Positions 1 to 13,602 of a DNA stretch of 64,000 bases are shown here, one piece after another. The stretch is from Myoxocephalus aenaeus (taxonomy: Eukaryota > Chordata > Actinopteri > Perciformes > Cottidae), in contig JBAMJR010000170.1 of assembly GCA_038501785.1 (NCBI GenBank), positions 4,064,001-4,128,000 of the forward strand, given 5' to 3'. Made by a program: the position numbers and the translations under genes. Numbering within the stretch: position 1 is the stretch's first letter; the number at the start of each line of letters is the position of its first letter. Below the pieces are notes generated by a model that was not told where the DNA came from, did no database searches, and was given only the letters and a program-made list of their open reading frames with translations.

Positions 1-229
1 CCGTCACTTCCCCGCTAACTTCCGCTAGCTCCCTGAAAACCACCGAAGGTAGCGGGACCAGGCTCGACACCCGACTTGGGCAGAGGGGACGCGGGCAGTA
101 GCAGCAGCAGCGGGCAGTAGCAGCAGCAGTGGCTGGTAGCAGCAGAAGCGCTAGCTAGCAGCGCTACTAGCTTGCTACAGCGGGGACACTGATCAGCCGT
201 AGGAGCGGCTTATAACCCGAAAAGTACGG
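1..229 (-). mobile_element. Truncated copy of a TA-flanked GC-rich MITE
   Basis: The sequence is the reverse-complement relative of the complete element at 13273-13602: the same blocks (GCTACAGCGGGGACACTGA, GACCAGGCTCGACACCCGAC, GCTAACTTCCGCTAGCT) occur in inverted order. The element end is visible: a degraded inverted terminus finishing in CGG at 229, followed by TA at 230-231. The other end lies beyond the window start. It contains a short internal duplication of a CGGGCAGTAGCAGCAGCAG-type unit at about 91-130. It has no coding capacity. The TA flank suggests a Tc1/mariner-type mobilisation; this class is an inference. Confidence 0.7.
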
Positions 230-979
230 TACATGTTTGCGCGTGGTGTTGTTTATTTCCGAACCCAACACATTTCTCCCTCCAGTGATGTCGCTGTGAC
301 AATGCTTTTTTGTGTGTGAGGGCATGTGTTTAACTATGTGTTGCCATAAGAGTCAACCAGTGGTGGGCCATCAGGGCCTGCTAAGCCTTCTCTGCTGGCC
401 TAAACAGAATCACAGCTGTTGAACAGCTGATAGAGACTATGACTGAAAGTGCGCAGGTAGAAAATCCACGGCCCGCCACTGGAGTCAACAGACCCTTGAC
501 ACTAAAATGTGGCAATGCTTTTATGTATGCATTTGCCTAAGTGTCCTCTCTGTATGTGTTTACACAGATCAATGTTTTATTCCACACATTCATGCGGCAT
601 GAGGCAATTCCAAGCTTCGATCGTGCACCATTATGAAAATGCAACCTCCATTTTTGTGGCCTTTTGCAGGAAACGGCTTTTACCGTTCAGCCCAGTGGGC
701 TAAGTGGGAGCAAGCCTATCGCAAGTGCCTTCCACTGCATTTGGCTTGTCTGTAATGGCAGACGGTGTCGTCCTGGCCCAGGCATTAGCCTAATGTATGG
801 ATGCGAACGGGATCGCAGAGCTCAACCATTTCCATTTTAATGGCGGCCATCTAGAGGTTAATTCGGATATGATGAGGTCAAGGCGCGCATATGCGCTGAC
901 ACGTCAAGAGACAAATAGTGGTGCTGAGAGGATCTATGGGGCGGAAGGGTTTATCTTGCCACCAGGGAGGCAGTTACTG

Positions 980-980
<1 letters not shown>

Positions 981-1054
<74 letters not shown>
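981..1054. repeat. (CA)37 microsatellite
   Basis: A pure CA array of 74 bp in the first intron. The histidine/threonine-rich reading frames across it are artefacts of the repeat. Confidence 0.97.
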
Positions 1055-1057
<3 letters not shown>

Positions 1058-2523
1058 AACACATTTGTTTGAAGTTTACTCATGGGGTAGGTTATATGTA
1101 ATAAATGATAGCTTTGTTACTCGATAAACCCAAAGGGACAGACTCATTTGGTTTGAAATTATTCACTGTTTGCTCCGGTGGGATGCTCATTTTGTGTATA
1201 TATAGGCCCTGATGGACCACACATATGGAGGCTTCTTGGTTTCTCTGGAGAATAAGGAAATAGCTGAACTCTGTTTGTTAGCTATATGATGGGAGAGACT
1301 TGGAAGAGGTAGTTTATGATCCAATTTAATGGATGAGTGCATGGTTCTTATGACCAAGGTTTCCTAAGATATACTTATACTGTATGTGTTGGAACAATTG
1401 CAAGTAATTTCCTGTTGCATTGATTTATCATTTCAATATATTTCCTCAGTGTTTCCAAGCTGTATCCTTACATGTATTAACAATGTCATAGACACCGTTC
1501 CATGCTAAGAAATAAGTAATTCTTGAGGCCCTTTCTCAAAATTCAAACAAAAAGTCGTAGTCTCTTCAGTATTGTTCATTATGCGCAACATGATACGTAA
1601 AGCATTTATGTTATTGAATGCAAGAACAAGATGCTCCCTACAGCTTTGTCTTTTGTCCAAAGGCAAACTTTAACTGAAATAAAGAGATCAGACAGAAGCC
1701 AGCGGGTGACAGAAAAGATTGGAGTCCAGAAAACAGATTTGCAGTTTTGAATTGCAACTATTGTTTGTGTCTTTATGGTTTTATGTGAATATGATGTCGG
1801 GATTATGTTCACCAAGATGAGATTTCCTCCCCTTGAGAGTTGCTGTCACTGTAACCGCATCTCAGCAGAAGAGTTACATGCAGATATGTGACACTATACC
1901 CACGCACGGTATGGGGATGGCAATTATACATGTGCAGACAACTGATACCTCCATGCACAGTCATGGTGTGTCTCACTCCACACTCACATTAACAGAATAC
2001 ACACATACAAATGCACTGATTAAGCATCCCTTAAAATAGACCTCTGCTTTTGCTAACATCGCAGATTAAGCGCTATTTTGCTGTGAAAGTCACACTGGCT
2101 GTCTGTGACCTCAGCACAGAAGGGCAACAAGATAATAGGTAAAAAAAAAATCACTGGTCTTCCTCTTGGTGCTCTTCTGACATCATCTTTTTCGCACACT
2201 TTCATTCCTCCCTCTCTTTGCCTTTCTGCTGCTTTTTGTGTGTGTCCCTCACCTCACAGTTGCCTCTATTGTTCCTCGTCTTCCAGATCTATTTTCTCGT
2301 ATGTCCATACATTCAGTCAGCCAGTCTGTCTGGCCCTGTAGCTCTCATTCTATCGCTCTCCGCTGGTCTCTCTCTCTGTCTCCTTCCTCCGCTCTGAGGG
2401 GTTGCTGTCCTGCCAGAGTACAGCACAGTGACCATCGATTCATCAAAGTGTCACAGCGCACTGCCGCAGCTCTGTATGCCCGCTACTAAACAACTGTCCT
2501 GGCAAAGCAAACAATAGCTCCCC

Positions 2524-2525
<2 letters not shown>

Positions 2526-2555
<30 letters not shown>
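2526..2555. repeat. (CA)15 microsatellite
   Basis: A short pure CA array directly after a run of six C. Confidence 0.9.
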
Positions 2556-2558
<3 letters not shown>

Positions 2559-5500
2559 GCATGAGGAACCTGCCCCAGCAAGGTCATACCTCTCCCTGTA
2601 CACCCATTTGGCAGCATTCACTTTGTTAGTGCCAAGCCGATGCTGCCAGTGGCAGAGTGGGCTAAGCAGCGGACAACGTATCTGTTGAACATCCACAGAT
2701 ATCAAGCATAGTTAACATTCCAATACAAGCCAGTGCAAACAGTTCCCATAAACATGCTGAGGGATAAAATACACTATCCACTAAAACCAGTTGGCAATTT
2801 TCCTAATTGCTGAACCAGCGTATTTTCTATTACCCCATATTCATAATGGTTCACCTGAGCAATATGACCTTCTATTTTACCGGGGGTCTACTGGGCTAAA
2901 ACAGCACGGCTAGCAGTCTCTTTATGTGGTCTTTATGGTGTGTCAGTGGGGTCAACTGCAGGATGGGCTCTTCCCTATAGATTTACACTGAGGGGCTACA
3001 CAAGGGGTCACCACTTCCCAACAGCTCTCAACAGCTAATTTCATAATGTTCCTTGGGCGAGGCTTAAATAATTGAACCGAGCCCAAAGTGAAGGATCGAC
3101 CCAACCAAAGGCTCTGGGTTCTCGACACATAGAGCACACTTACAGCACCTCAGGTTTACCTCAACGGCCCTTCTAAGACCACACGGTGCAGCTCAAACAT
3201 CTGGCAAAAACATCCCCGCTATTACTGAGTGATAAAACAATCAAACTTGATGGTGTTGTAAATCGGTTCTTAATGCCCACAAACGTGTATTCTCAAGTGA
3301 ACTTTGATGTGTTTGCTTTGTGCACAATTCAATTCTTACCATCTATTTTGCAGCATGAATTAAATCAGTTTGGCTGCAGCCAAAACAGCAGGCTCTTTAA
3401 AAGCATTGTCGTGGTCTTTTGTCCCGGATTGTGTGCGTCATTATCGATTTAAGGGTTGGTCACTTTGGCACAGATGCTCACACTTCAAAATATTATTATT
3501 CTCTGTCACGATGTTTTCGCTTAATTGTGCCCATAAAAGACAGAGCCTGCTTTCCTGCCTGGTTTATCACATGCCATACATCACCATGTATAAAGCGTCG
3601 TCCGTCCCCTATTAGCACATGCAGTATGATGATATGCAGCGCTTTTATTCAGCTGCAAAGACTTACTCCTTTGGTGACGCTTTTCATTTAAGATGCTAAT
3701 TCTCTGGGGGGGCTATTGCACTCTAAACATGTTGATATCTAACATGAACGATTTGTCCTTGAAACCTGAAGGGTCACAGAATTGTTTTATTTCCGAGTCC
3801 GTCCTGAAACTTGATATCAATGTAGCCGCTTGAACCCCCTGGTATTGTTTTGTAATTCATCCCAGCCGACACATTCTAGCTCATTGCATATGTACATGAG
3901 GTTCACGTTCCACTCTGACCCCTATCAAGCTCTGACATTAGCCGCTGTATGAGCCATTGATTGGCATTTGTCGGATAGAGGCCTGGTAATGAAGGTGATG
4001 ATGAGGGGATTATTGACCATGCTGTTGATATGAAAATCAGGTGGGAGAGGTGGAAATGGAGGTTTTACCTATATATTAGTATTGACCTGAAGGTAATTGG
4101 GAAGGTGCATGCTCACTTGCTGGGCCTATTTAAAGGCGTTAATGAAAAATTCGATGGAGATAGCTTTCGCTTTGATCTTTTTTCCTTCTGTCTTGTTAAT
4201 GGTTAAAGAAGAGGGCTGAGAGAGGACACAGGAACAAATAAACATGTATGCACAATATGTTGCTCAGATTTTTTTTCAGCATTCTATACGTATATAGGTC
4301 ATATTTAGTTTCTGTTCACATCACTGTTTATACTATTTTATTCAATTCTTCCCACATTTGTTTCCAAAGATTGTATTGCAACACTTGCAGATCTCCACAA
4401 GCTGAACTGGCAGTGCAACATTATACAGCTTGCTAAAGTGTATTCAAGTGGCCAGGGTTCAAGTGCACACACATTAGCATATTTTGGAAGAGATCAAGTG
4501 CTTATGAAGTGCTAAAAAGTGACAGCTGAAAGGGTCCCCTGTCTGTGTTTTTTTTTTTTGGGGTGGGAGACAGGCTCAACAGTTGCATGGAGATGCTATT
4601 ATCATTCCACTCCTACTGATGCCATTCAGACAGTCTGGATCCTTACCTCCTGACACCGTCACCCCTTTTTCCCCAACCAAGACACATATTGTAATACTGT
4701 TTTGCTTTGCTGCCTGGGAAGAGAAATACGTTAATATTGGTTTTGTTTGTTTGGGTGCATTTGTTTGTGTCAGCCAGTGTTTTTCTAGCGACATTTCAGA
4801 ATTCATAAACACCCCCCGTTGTGGCATGTAGCCCCTGCAATCTTAAACACCGTTCTTGATTATTGCTGTGAAAACAAATGCCACATTTCCTCGTCTGGCT
4901 AACCAGGGATTATCCCTGTCCATATGTAATTTTGGGCAAATTATTCTTTTTTTCCCCCTGTACTCTTGAAAAAAAAAAGCTATTCATATTGGTTCATCGT
5001 AAAACTGAGGAAAGAAAATTGCCCATTTATTTCCTTTATTTTGTCTTGTGTTGATTCATGGTGCCTTATTACTTGTTACCCTGCTGGTTTCAGAGTGAAT
5101 ATTTGGACATATTTCTTGCTTCCCGTCAGAGAGCGCTTTCAAAGTAGCACAGCATCTTGTATGTTTCACAAGCATGGGATAAGGAATACACATTCCTCCT
5201 GGAGGAATTTACATGTTTCGAAGCTGCAGGAGTTTGTTTACTCAAGATTCTTGTTTTTTTTTATTGCCCTGTCTTAATGCCGTCAGGTAGCATAGCTAAT
5301 TTCGTTGAATTGATTTATTCCAGACATTTACACCATTAAGAGTATGGATGCAAATTTACAAACCCGAAATTATATCTACTGCAAGTGTTTGTATTGTTGG
5401 ATAATGTGGGTTATGCAGATAAAAGATGTCCTCCAATTATACTCTCCTAATTACATTCTAATCAGGCTGCATTATCATTCAGGTTCCTAGCTGAAGCAAA

Positions 5501-6399
5501 CAAAGGGAAAATTATTTGTATAAATAGCATGTATTCTTGCATGTTTTTGTAATGCAGTCCCTCTATAAGGAATATGTATTTATGTAGGGCCATTTTGTGA
5601 GATCCTAAGTTTCCTTCTACAAAGGGAAATACAATTCAGAACATGTTGCATTAATGCTGTATTAGATAAAAAAAATATTACTTAAGTAATTGCGCACTTA
5701 TATGGTGTGTGATTGTCCCATGTATTCACATGTTGTTCTCTTGATTGGAGGAAATTCCCACTAATTGAGTGTGTTATGATCTGCAGGGTGACACCTATAC
5801 ATACACATGCAGACACCAATTAGTGCATCAACACTGACAACCAGCTACACAAAATATAACTGCGATCACACGCCACTCCATTCAGGGATTAATTACAACT
5901 AATAGATCACACTCCACACATCCACCCCGAGCTCAGTTCTGATGCCTGGCAATATACACAATTATAATTTAAGACTGAAGGCAGTTTAAGTGATGAGTAG
6001 AATTAATGTAATACTAGTGTGTGCTTCCTCTCCTGTCCTCTCATCCTCCCATCTCTATAACTATGTTATATATTTGGACCTATTACTAATGTGGTGAAAG
6101 GGCCAGTGAGTGAACAAGTGTGTGATGATGGAGGTGGTAGAGGTGGGTAAAGCACTGCAAAAATAATGGCTCAGGCTGCACACTCTAGGTGATAATGGAT
6201 GTTGCAGCAATTGGTGCTGTTTGACTGTGGGTGTGCATTTAGTAAGTATGATTATAGATTTGTATAATTTCTATTCTTTGATGCAGAGGCGTGTCTTTTA
6301 TTTGTTTTAATACTCTATAAATACTGTCTACACTCTGCTAGGAGTTCTAACACACCTTACACCCTTTTAATAACTGCCTGTTTCTTTTTCTCTTCGCAG

Positions 6400-6616
6400 C
6401 TCAGAACTGCAGTTACACACTACACAGTCCCAACGGGACGATAGAAAGCCCCGGCTACCCGTACGGTTATCCCAACTATGCCAACTGTACATGGGTGATC
6501 GTGGCGGCGGAGCACAACCGGATACAGCTGGTGTTTCAAGGGTTCGCCCTCGAGGAGGACTTTGACCTCTTGTCTGTATATGACGGACCACCCAGCCCAG
6601 GGAACCTGCGGACAAG
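6400..6616 (+). CDS. csmd2: CSMD2-like exon: first half of CUB domain 1
   Basis: This 217-bp exon encodes the first half of the N-terminal extracellular CUB domain of a CUB/Sushi multiple-domain membrane protein. It begins after a pyrimidine tract and CAG at 6397-6399 and ends at AG|GTAGAG. Two leading bases complete a codon, then the frame reads from QNC to NLRTR. Two cysteines (QNC and ANCTW) lie 26 residues apart, the normal first CUB disulfide. Hallmarks are SPGYPYGYPNYANCTW and LEEDFDLLSVYDG, the latter resembling the calcium-site region. Three N-glycosylation sequons are visible: NCS, NGT and NCT. From family knowledge this is the domain directly after the signal peptide. Details such as RIQLVFQ, YDGPP and NLRTR fit vertebrate CSMD2 better than CSMD1 or CSMD3 as I recall them. 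The final AG joins the G of the next exon to make Arg. The paralogue assignment is less sure than the family. Confidence 0.93.
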
Positions 6617-7261
6617 GTAGAGTCTTTTTTATCTGCATGCATGTGTTTACCAAACCAGCTTTTTCAAATGCGTCGTCAACAATTTGAAGGATATGTGTAA
6701 TTTGCTAGAATGGCAGCATGTTAAAGTGACAAAGGTAAGGCTATGGGAAATTTAAAGGATCATTCAGGATTATTATATTATTGGTCTTATTTTCATTTTG
6801 TGGAAATTATTCCTATTGGTAGTAATGCCACTGTATCCAATAAGTTAGCCCCCACCCCGCTTTAGATAAAGACCATGAAGTATTTACTACATTGTCGGCC
6901 TGCCAGTATGCTTTGAAGCTTGGGAAACACTATATATTGTTAAGGTTTCAGTTGCATGCTCTGCTACTGCATTATTTAAACTCAGAGGGCATTCTTTTTG
7001 ATAATAATCACAAAGATGAAAAAGAAGAGAGAGCAGTCTTTTGAACTTTTGAAACATGTTTCGTCTACATATTTAGATTCAGACTTTTTGCAGCACTCGC
7101 AGTCCGTGAAAGTTCTCCAGGCTGAGGCAGACCGGAGGGGCTAAAGAGATGAGATATGGGAACACTGTGATCTTGCCAGTTAAAGGCAGACTAGGCCAAG
7201 AAAAGTGAGCGTTCAGACCTTCAGGCAGGTTTCAAACAAACCCCCACAATAGCAAAACGTT

Positions 7262-7433
<172 letters not shown>

Positions 7434-8524
7434 GTTTTTCAAAATGTCTGTCGCAAACACCCATCACACTTTACAGATAAACATCCTGATTCATCTTTAA
7501 CCCAAACGTACAGAAGCGGAGCGTGCACACAATGCAGGCTTATTAGTGAGATTTTAGGTTACTTAAATTGATTATAAAATAAATGGAAAAGTGCAAATCT
7601 GACTAAAATCTTGCTCACAACCACCCTACAATCAGATTTTATTATAGTTTGGTCACTGTTTTCCCAAATCTCATTGACTACTGTAGGGAGTTCTTGTCAG
7701 CAATAAAACAGATCGCCAAAACCATTCAATTAAGACCCACGTCGTATTAAACTGAACATATCCTTTATAGAGTTATTTGGACTTGAAGGTGTTGATAAAG
7801 TAAATGGACTGGAGACTGAAAAAGAGGCAGTACTGTAATCCAAACTGTTATCAGCGATGCATTCAGAAGCGGTTGAAGCAGGTCCGTTGGTGATAAGGTT
7901 GACTCTTCTGACACTGTGACAGCACCCAACGTTTTTCACTGACTCTGTACATTCTGTGCTTCAGAGCTACTAGCAAAATGAAATGAAGCTCACTTGGGTG
8001 TGAAGGCTCAAACAAGCAATTTCTGAATCAACAGCCTCGTCCTCAACACTTAATTCAGCAGCCTCAGAGAGGGCTGCAATGTGCTCACACTGCGTCCTGA
8101 AATACGCTCTCTGGTTTGCAGCGTTTCATGCTCACTAAGTCTAAACATGTTCAAATGAATAGTGTTAGGCTGAATGTCTATCTAAAAGAGACAGAGGTCT
8201 GTTTGTTATAGCTGCAAATACAAGATACAGCCGCAGAGCTGCTATTCACTGATGCATTTATTTATTTATTATTGCTTGAAGCCTAATATCTCTCAGACCT
8301 CTTGGCAGTCCCTCACTTACAGGCTAACTTAATTAGCGGCAAATTCTGCATCCAACCAGTTGAAGCTATGCACCAAAGCGGCCTTTTAATTCCTGTCACT
8401 TTCTGGCCTAAACTTGGCCTTGAAAATGGTGTAAATGATGCGTTAGGCGAGCCCTCCAGAGTCCGATGAGTGGAATATTCGTAAAGGATTTTGTTATTGA
8501 TACTGTTTTGAATCTCCGACGGCC

Positions 8525-8540
8525 TTTCTCTCTCTCTCTA

Positions 8541-8605
<65 letters not shown>
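8525..8605. repeat. CT-rich tract with pure (CT)27 core
   Basis: An imperfect CT/CCT tract (8525-8551) leads into a pure CT array at 8552-8605. About 140 bp downstream is a small GGGAC/poly-G tract (8745-8768) that may be a separate short tandem repeat. Confidence 0.93.
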
Positions 8606-8607
<2 letters not shown>

Positions 8608-10707
8608 TCTGTGCCAGCGGTGCCTCCACTGCCGAAAGCGAATGAAAGAGAAAGGAAAATCCATTATGGATTTGTGTTGCGCTGCTCTCCTCAGCCTTTC
8701 TCCTGTTTGGACCTCTGGGCTCTGTTGTATATTGATGCTCCGGCGGGACGGGACGGGACGGGGGGGGGAGCGTTCCACTCTTTCTGTCCAAGCGCTTTGA
8801 AAATAAGTGAGAGGAAAGAAAATGAATTTTAAGAAAAGGGGGGTTTTGGAGGGTTTATAAGGAACGTAGATCTCCTTTAGATTCGGATCACCTTTGACCA
8901 GAGTTCCTCTCTTCTCAAAAGAGGCTTTTTTTTTTTCATTGTCTGAGTGAGTTTGGAGATGCTGGGAATCGTCTGGAAGAAGCTCTCACCTGCCAACAGC
9001 AGGCTGTCAGGACATGCATGTATATTTACACCACATACACATTTTTAGGACATTTTTGAGATGCTACTCTACCCTCCCTTCTCATCAGCCGCTTGTGTCA
9101 AAAGTAATTTTATTTCCATCTCTCTTGCTCATCTTCCCCCAAATTCTCTCAACCTCTCCTCCTCACCTATTTTTGTCTTATCTCCTCTGCCTGTTTTCCA
9201 TTTAGTTTCCTGTATCCTATTTTTGCTGAATTTGATCAGCCTTTCATGAATACCACGCTATAGGTTGTAGAGCTTGGAGTAGTCATCGAAAATGAATATT
9301 TTGCCTCTGTTCATATTCAAATGATCACCTTTGATTTATTTTTCAAAGCAATCACTTTTCTTTAGATTTTTGTGATTTATTTATTCATTTATTCTTTGCT
9401 GTCACAGCAAATTGTAGTAATCAGGGGAATGCTGGCTTACAAATCAGTTCAGCTACATATGCATATGTGCTTTAGCTCCACTGTATGTGTATGTATATAT
9501 GCAATTGTGTGTTTGTAAGTGTGTATGCTCCTGCAGCAGTTGCTTTATGAGTCACAGTCACTCCTCAAGAAATGCATATCTGAGTCAGTCTGTTGCTGCA
9601 GCACTTCATTAAACTGCACTCCCAACTGACACCTGGGAAGCAGAGAGAGGATTTGACAGAAGTTTCAATTGTTTGAAATGGAGAAACAGGAAATGTATAT
9701 GCAGTGTTATATGTCCCAAATTGCGAGCTCAAGCTGCTGCCGGTATTTGATTGCTGTTAATTAAGCGAAGCATTTCCAGCAATGATGCAGTGATTAAGTG
9801 GTTAAGTCCATCTTGTTGCTCCCTCAGTGTTGCAGAAGCTATCGGTGACTTCACATATTATATAAAGTTGAACTGCAGCAAAACTCACCTCAGGGTTAAA
9901 TATGTTTTGCTGTCTTAAGTTGTTAATACATCCAGGTACAACATTGCAATTTGATGTTATGTACTTATATTAAATGACTTTATCGCAACAGCATTAGCAT
10001 GTCAACATATTTCTTCTTTTGCTATAAATGAAATGTTTCTGATGGTCACAGTCCTTTCTGACAAATCCTTGAGTCTGTACAAATTTAACCCTGATAGACT
10101 TATCTGGATCATTCCGATTTACCCAACCTGGCAACCTCACTGTGACAACACAAGCTTCCTCCTAGACCAGTAACCCTGGTGTAAACAGGGCCTGTGGTAC
10201 TGTTACACAGTAGTCAAACAGACTTCCCAGGACTAAAGCAACAGCCAACTTGACCTGAAGCGAGACACTGAACCGCTACCAGCTCTCTCACTTTCACTCT
10301 GTACAAGAGTCACATTTCTTACTTGTAAAAAGCAATCTTTTTTCTTTCTTTTTTCAATTTGGTGTCACATTTCACCTTGTAACTGTCAATTGGGAAACGC
10401 TGAGTACATTTTAGCAGAGGGAAAAGCTGTTGGAATATGTGAAGGCATCTTTCTTCACATGCCTTCCTCTCAGTGATGGAGTGATGGAACGGAGGGACTT
10501 AAGGCCTAGCAGTCTGGCAGGGGCGGGGAAGTGAGTGAGAGAGGGAGGAGGAGGCGTGAAAGGGACAGATTTTCAGCCCACGGGCTCGATAGGACCTAAA
10601 TAAGGAGCACTAGTGCATGGTGCCGGGAGTGGCATTAACACTACAGTCAGCCGTCGGTGCTGAGAGTGTCACGATATGAGTTTGTGTGTGGAGGAGGAAG
10701 AGAGAGG

Positions 10708-10709
<2 letters not shown>

Positions 10710-10739
<30 letters not shown>
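10710..10739. repeat. (TG)15 microsatellite
   Basis: A pure TG array following a purine-rich GAGGAGGAAG-type stretch. Confidence 0.9.
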
Positions 10740-10740
<1 letters not shown>

Positions 10741-11995
10741 CAGCTGCGCTTACAAAAGGGGCTCTAGATGAGTGGTGCAGCCCATCCCAGCGAGCTGAAT
10801 CAGTGTCAACAAAATCAAGGTTTATTGGAATACAGATCAAATGAACACCATGCACACTCGCAAACACACGGATAAACACACACTTTTAAGCACGGATTAA
10901 AAGGCAGTGGGCTGAAAAACTGTATTTTTTTTCAGACACACAAGGTGTCAGAAAGGTGTTTGCTTTTTGGCAAGCACTCAAGAGCACAAGAGGTTGTACA
11001 GTATGTGCATGGGAGGGGGAAACAATTTATTCACGTGCTTTCATATTGCTTCTGCTTGTAGTTCAAAGTGTTGATTTGAGCTGCGGAAATAGCCTTTCCA
11101 CTAAAAATAAGACCTTGAAAGAAGACTTTGAAGGAATACCTCCAGATGTTGGGAAGGTTCTCTAACTGGCCAGTTGAACCTTAAAGAAACAAAAACATAA
11201 ACACAACAAATAGGGACTTTGATTAATAGTCGATTAGTCAATTGTCAGAAAGTTAGTTGAAACAAATCTGTATTGTTGTCAGACATCTGGTTACAGCTTC
11301 TGAAATGGGTGGATTTGCTGATTTACTATTTTTTTATATAATGCAAATTGAGTCTCTTTTTTTTGTCAAGCATTTTTGAAGATTTCAACTTGATGGGTGA
11401 TATGAGATGGGAGGTTATACTTATTTTATCGCTTCTAATTGAAGTGCATGGCAGTCACTTTATATAGATTATTATATAGCAATGATTGGATGGATGAAAG
11501 CTCATATACATTCAGTCCCCAATCTCCTTCAGCATTTGGTGTGCATGTATCGTACTGCATTTGAGAGCCTTACAGTGTTAGTTAATGAGTCAAGCTTGTA
11601 AAGAGCCAAAGTCGGCCGCGAGTCAGGGTGAGAGCGAGTGACGTACAACAGCACTTCTTGCCTGAACACTTGTCACGGCAGTGATTCTTCGCCAGTGACG
11701 GCATTGGCCATCAATCTCTCCGCAACACGTACTTGGCGGATTGACTCCAGTATGTGAACCCTGTGGTGAACATGCGTTCAGTGTGTGTTGGCATGAGCCC
11801 GTTTCTTCTTTGTCTGTCATCCTGAACTGCACGTACTTATATGTTAACATGCTGTGGGACATCCATGCAAATAGTACATATCTAAATGAAGAGGAGGAGT
11901 GTTTGACTCTTTGTGTGCAAGAAAGTATGGCTCCACGGATGAATTTTTGTATTTGTTTGCGCTGCTCACGTTTGGGCATCTTATTCAACGGCTTC

Positions 11996-11996
<1 letters not shown>

Positions 11997-12085
<89 letters not shown>
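11997..12085. repeat. (AC)44 microsatellite
   Basis: An uninterrupted AC array of 89 bp. Flanking reading frames of 108-153 aa run through it and are not genes. Confidence 0.97.
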
Positions 12086-12088
<3 letters not shown>

Positions 12089-13272
12089 GGATTTATGGTC
12101 CTTTTGAGTCTGGGTTGTTAATGGAGAGACTGCCACTTATCAACGCCAGCTTTAACGACAGTCTGCTGAAAACAGGAGGAAGAGTGATAGTTTGTTTTTC
12201 ATCATCTCATGCTGGGAAAAAGTGAAACGATGTGGAGATTTATGGCATCAACTCACCTGTGAGGCAGAATTATTAGGCTCTGTAACCCCAGATTAGAGAA
12301 ATAATCAACTAGATGGCTGTGAATTTATATGCCACATCCTGTGTACCGCTCATTGTGTGTATTGCTTATTGACATTCCTCCCACCCCGGGCCTATCAATG
12401 TTCTTAACAGGATACACTTCAGCAGCGGCATGAAATGAAATGCTTTCCTGCCCAGATAAGAGATTGAATATGCAGCGCACCCCTTCAAAAAAAAGACATT
12501 TTTTTAGCCCTTCTGGGCTTGGCGACACACTTGAGTCAAAACAATGCGCCAAATGTTTGGAAGGCGAGCCTGTTGGGCTGTTTAAACCTTCAGGGATGAA
12601 AACACAATCACTAAAAATAGACGTGTGGATACGCACATGGAGTGCTCCCTGCTAATATTTTAGCCAATGTGTGTCCTCAAAAAATAGAAAAATATGTAGT
12701 TATTACTTTTTTTTTTCCTTGTACAGCTTAAATCATTATACACATGAACCTTTTTTGACTGTTATGTGATTTTATGTAAAGAGCATCATGGAAAAAGAGA
12801 GAAAATCTGAATTAAGTAAAGTAATCTAAATTGATATGACAGCAGGGCTGTGCAAGAAATATTCTACTTAAAACTAAGGACTGATTTTTTTAGAAAGTGA
12901 TGTGGGTAGCACAGCAGCAGAGGCCCGACAGTGTTGCCCATGCCAGCAGATGAAGCAGAATTAGACTTGGGCAGATCAGAAATATTGTTAAAGCTGTCTT
13001 ATTTAAAAAAATATCATGTTCAACAGGTCATATAATATAATAAAAAACATAGCAGCTTTATACAGCTAATGTTCAATCCTTTTTTTAATACTTGTATAAT
13101 TAAACAAACGCAAGGTCATATTTAGCATTAGTTCTGTAAACAAAAAGCTAATGAGCACAAGTTGATTTACAATATTTCTATTTAAATGCTTGTAATTTAT
13201 TGAACTTGCCAGGTATTCAATGTACAGAGCACTAGCATATACATAAGACAAAGCCAATAATTTCATGATATA

Positions 13273-13602
13273 CCGTAAACGTCGGGTTACAAGCCGCTCC
13301 TACGGCCTGTCAGTGTCCCCGCTGTAGCAAGCTAGTAGCAGCGCTGCTGCTAGCTAGCGCTGCTGCTCCTGCCCGCTCCTGCTGCTACTTGCTCAAGGAC
13401 AAGTCCCCTCTGCCCAAGTCGGGTGTCGAGCCTGGTCCCGCTACCTTCGGTGTTTTCGGGGAGCAAGCGGAAGTTAGCGGAGAGCTAGCGGAAGTTAGCG
13501 GGGAAGTAACGGAGCGCTAGCAGGAGCCCCAGCTGGCTATAGCGGGGAGCTAACGGGGACACTGACCGACGGTAGTAGCGGCTCGTAACCCGACGTTTAC
13601 GG
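13273..13602 (+). mobile_element. Complete 330-bp GC-rich MITE with TA target duplication
   Basis: Perfect inverted termini are visible: CCGTAAACGTCGGGTTAC at the left and its near reverse complement ending GTAACCCGACGTTTACGG at the right. The inverted similarity continues inward (AAGCCGCT/AGCGGCTC). TA flanks both sides (13271-13272 and 13603-13604). The interior is GC-rich with GCTAGC and GCGGAAGTTAGCGG motifs repeated, and contrasts sharply with the AT-rich surroundings. No open frame of transposase size exists, so it is non-autonomous. TA duplication suggests Tc1/mariner-type transposition. A second, inverted and truncated copy lies at 1-229. Confidence 0.88.

Larger units (their letters stand above)
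1..6399 (+). other. csmd2: Intron upstream of the first CUB exon (5' end outside window)
   Basis: This is the 3' part of the intron between the presumed signal-peptide exon, which is not in the window, and the first CUB exon. It ends in a pyrimidine-rich tract and AG at 6398-6399. The next exon starts with two bases that complete a split codon, so the intron is phase 1. It contains a truncated MITE (1-229), a (CA)37 array (981-1054) and a short CA array (2526-2555). The rest, including 2600-6360, is AT-rich unique-looking sequence. I see no exon, promoter or RNA gene in it; the reading frames there are short and without family resemblance. Confidence 0.75.
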
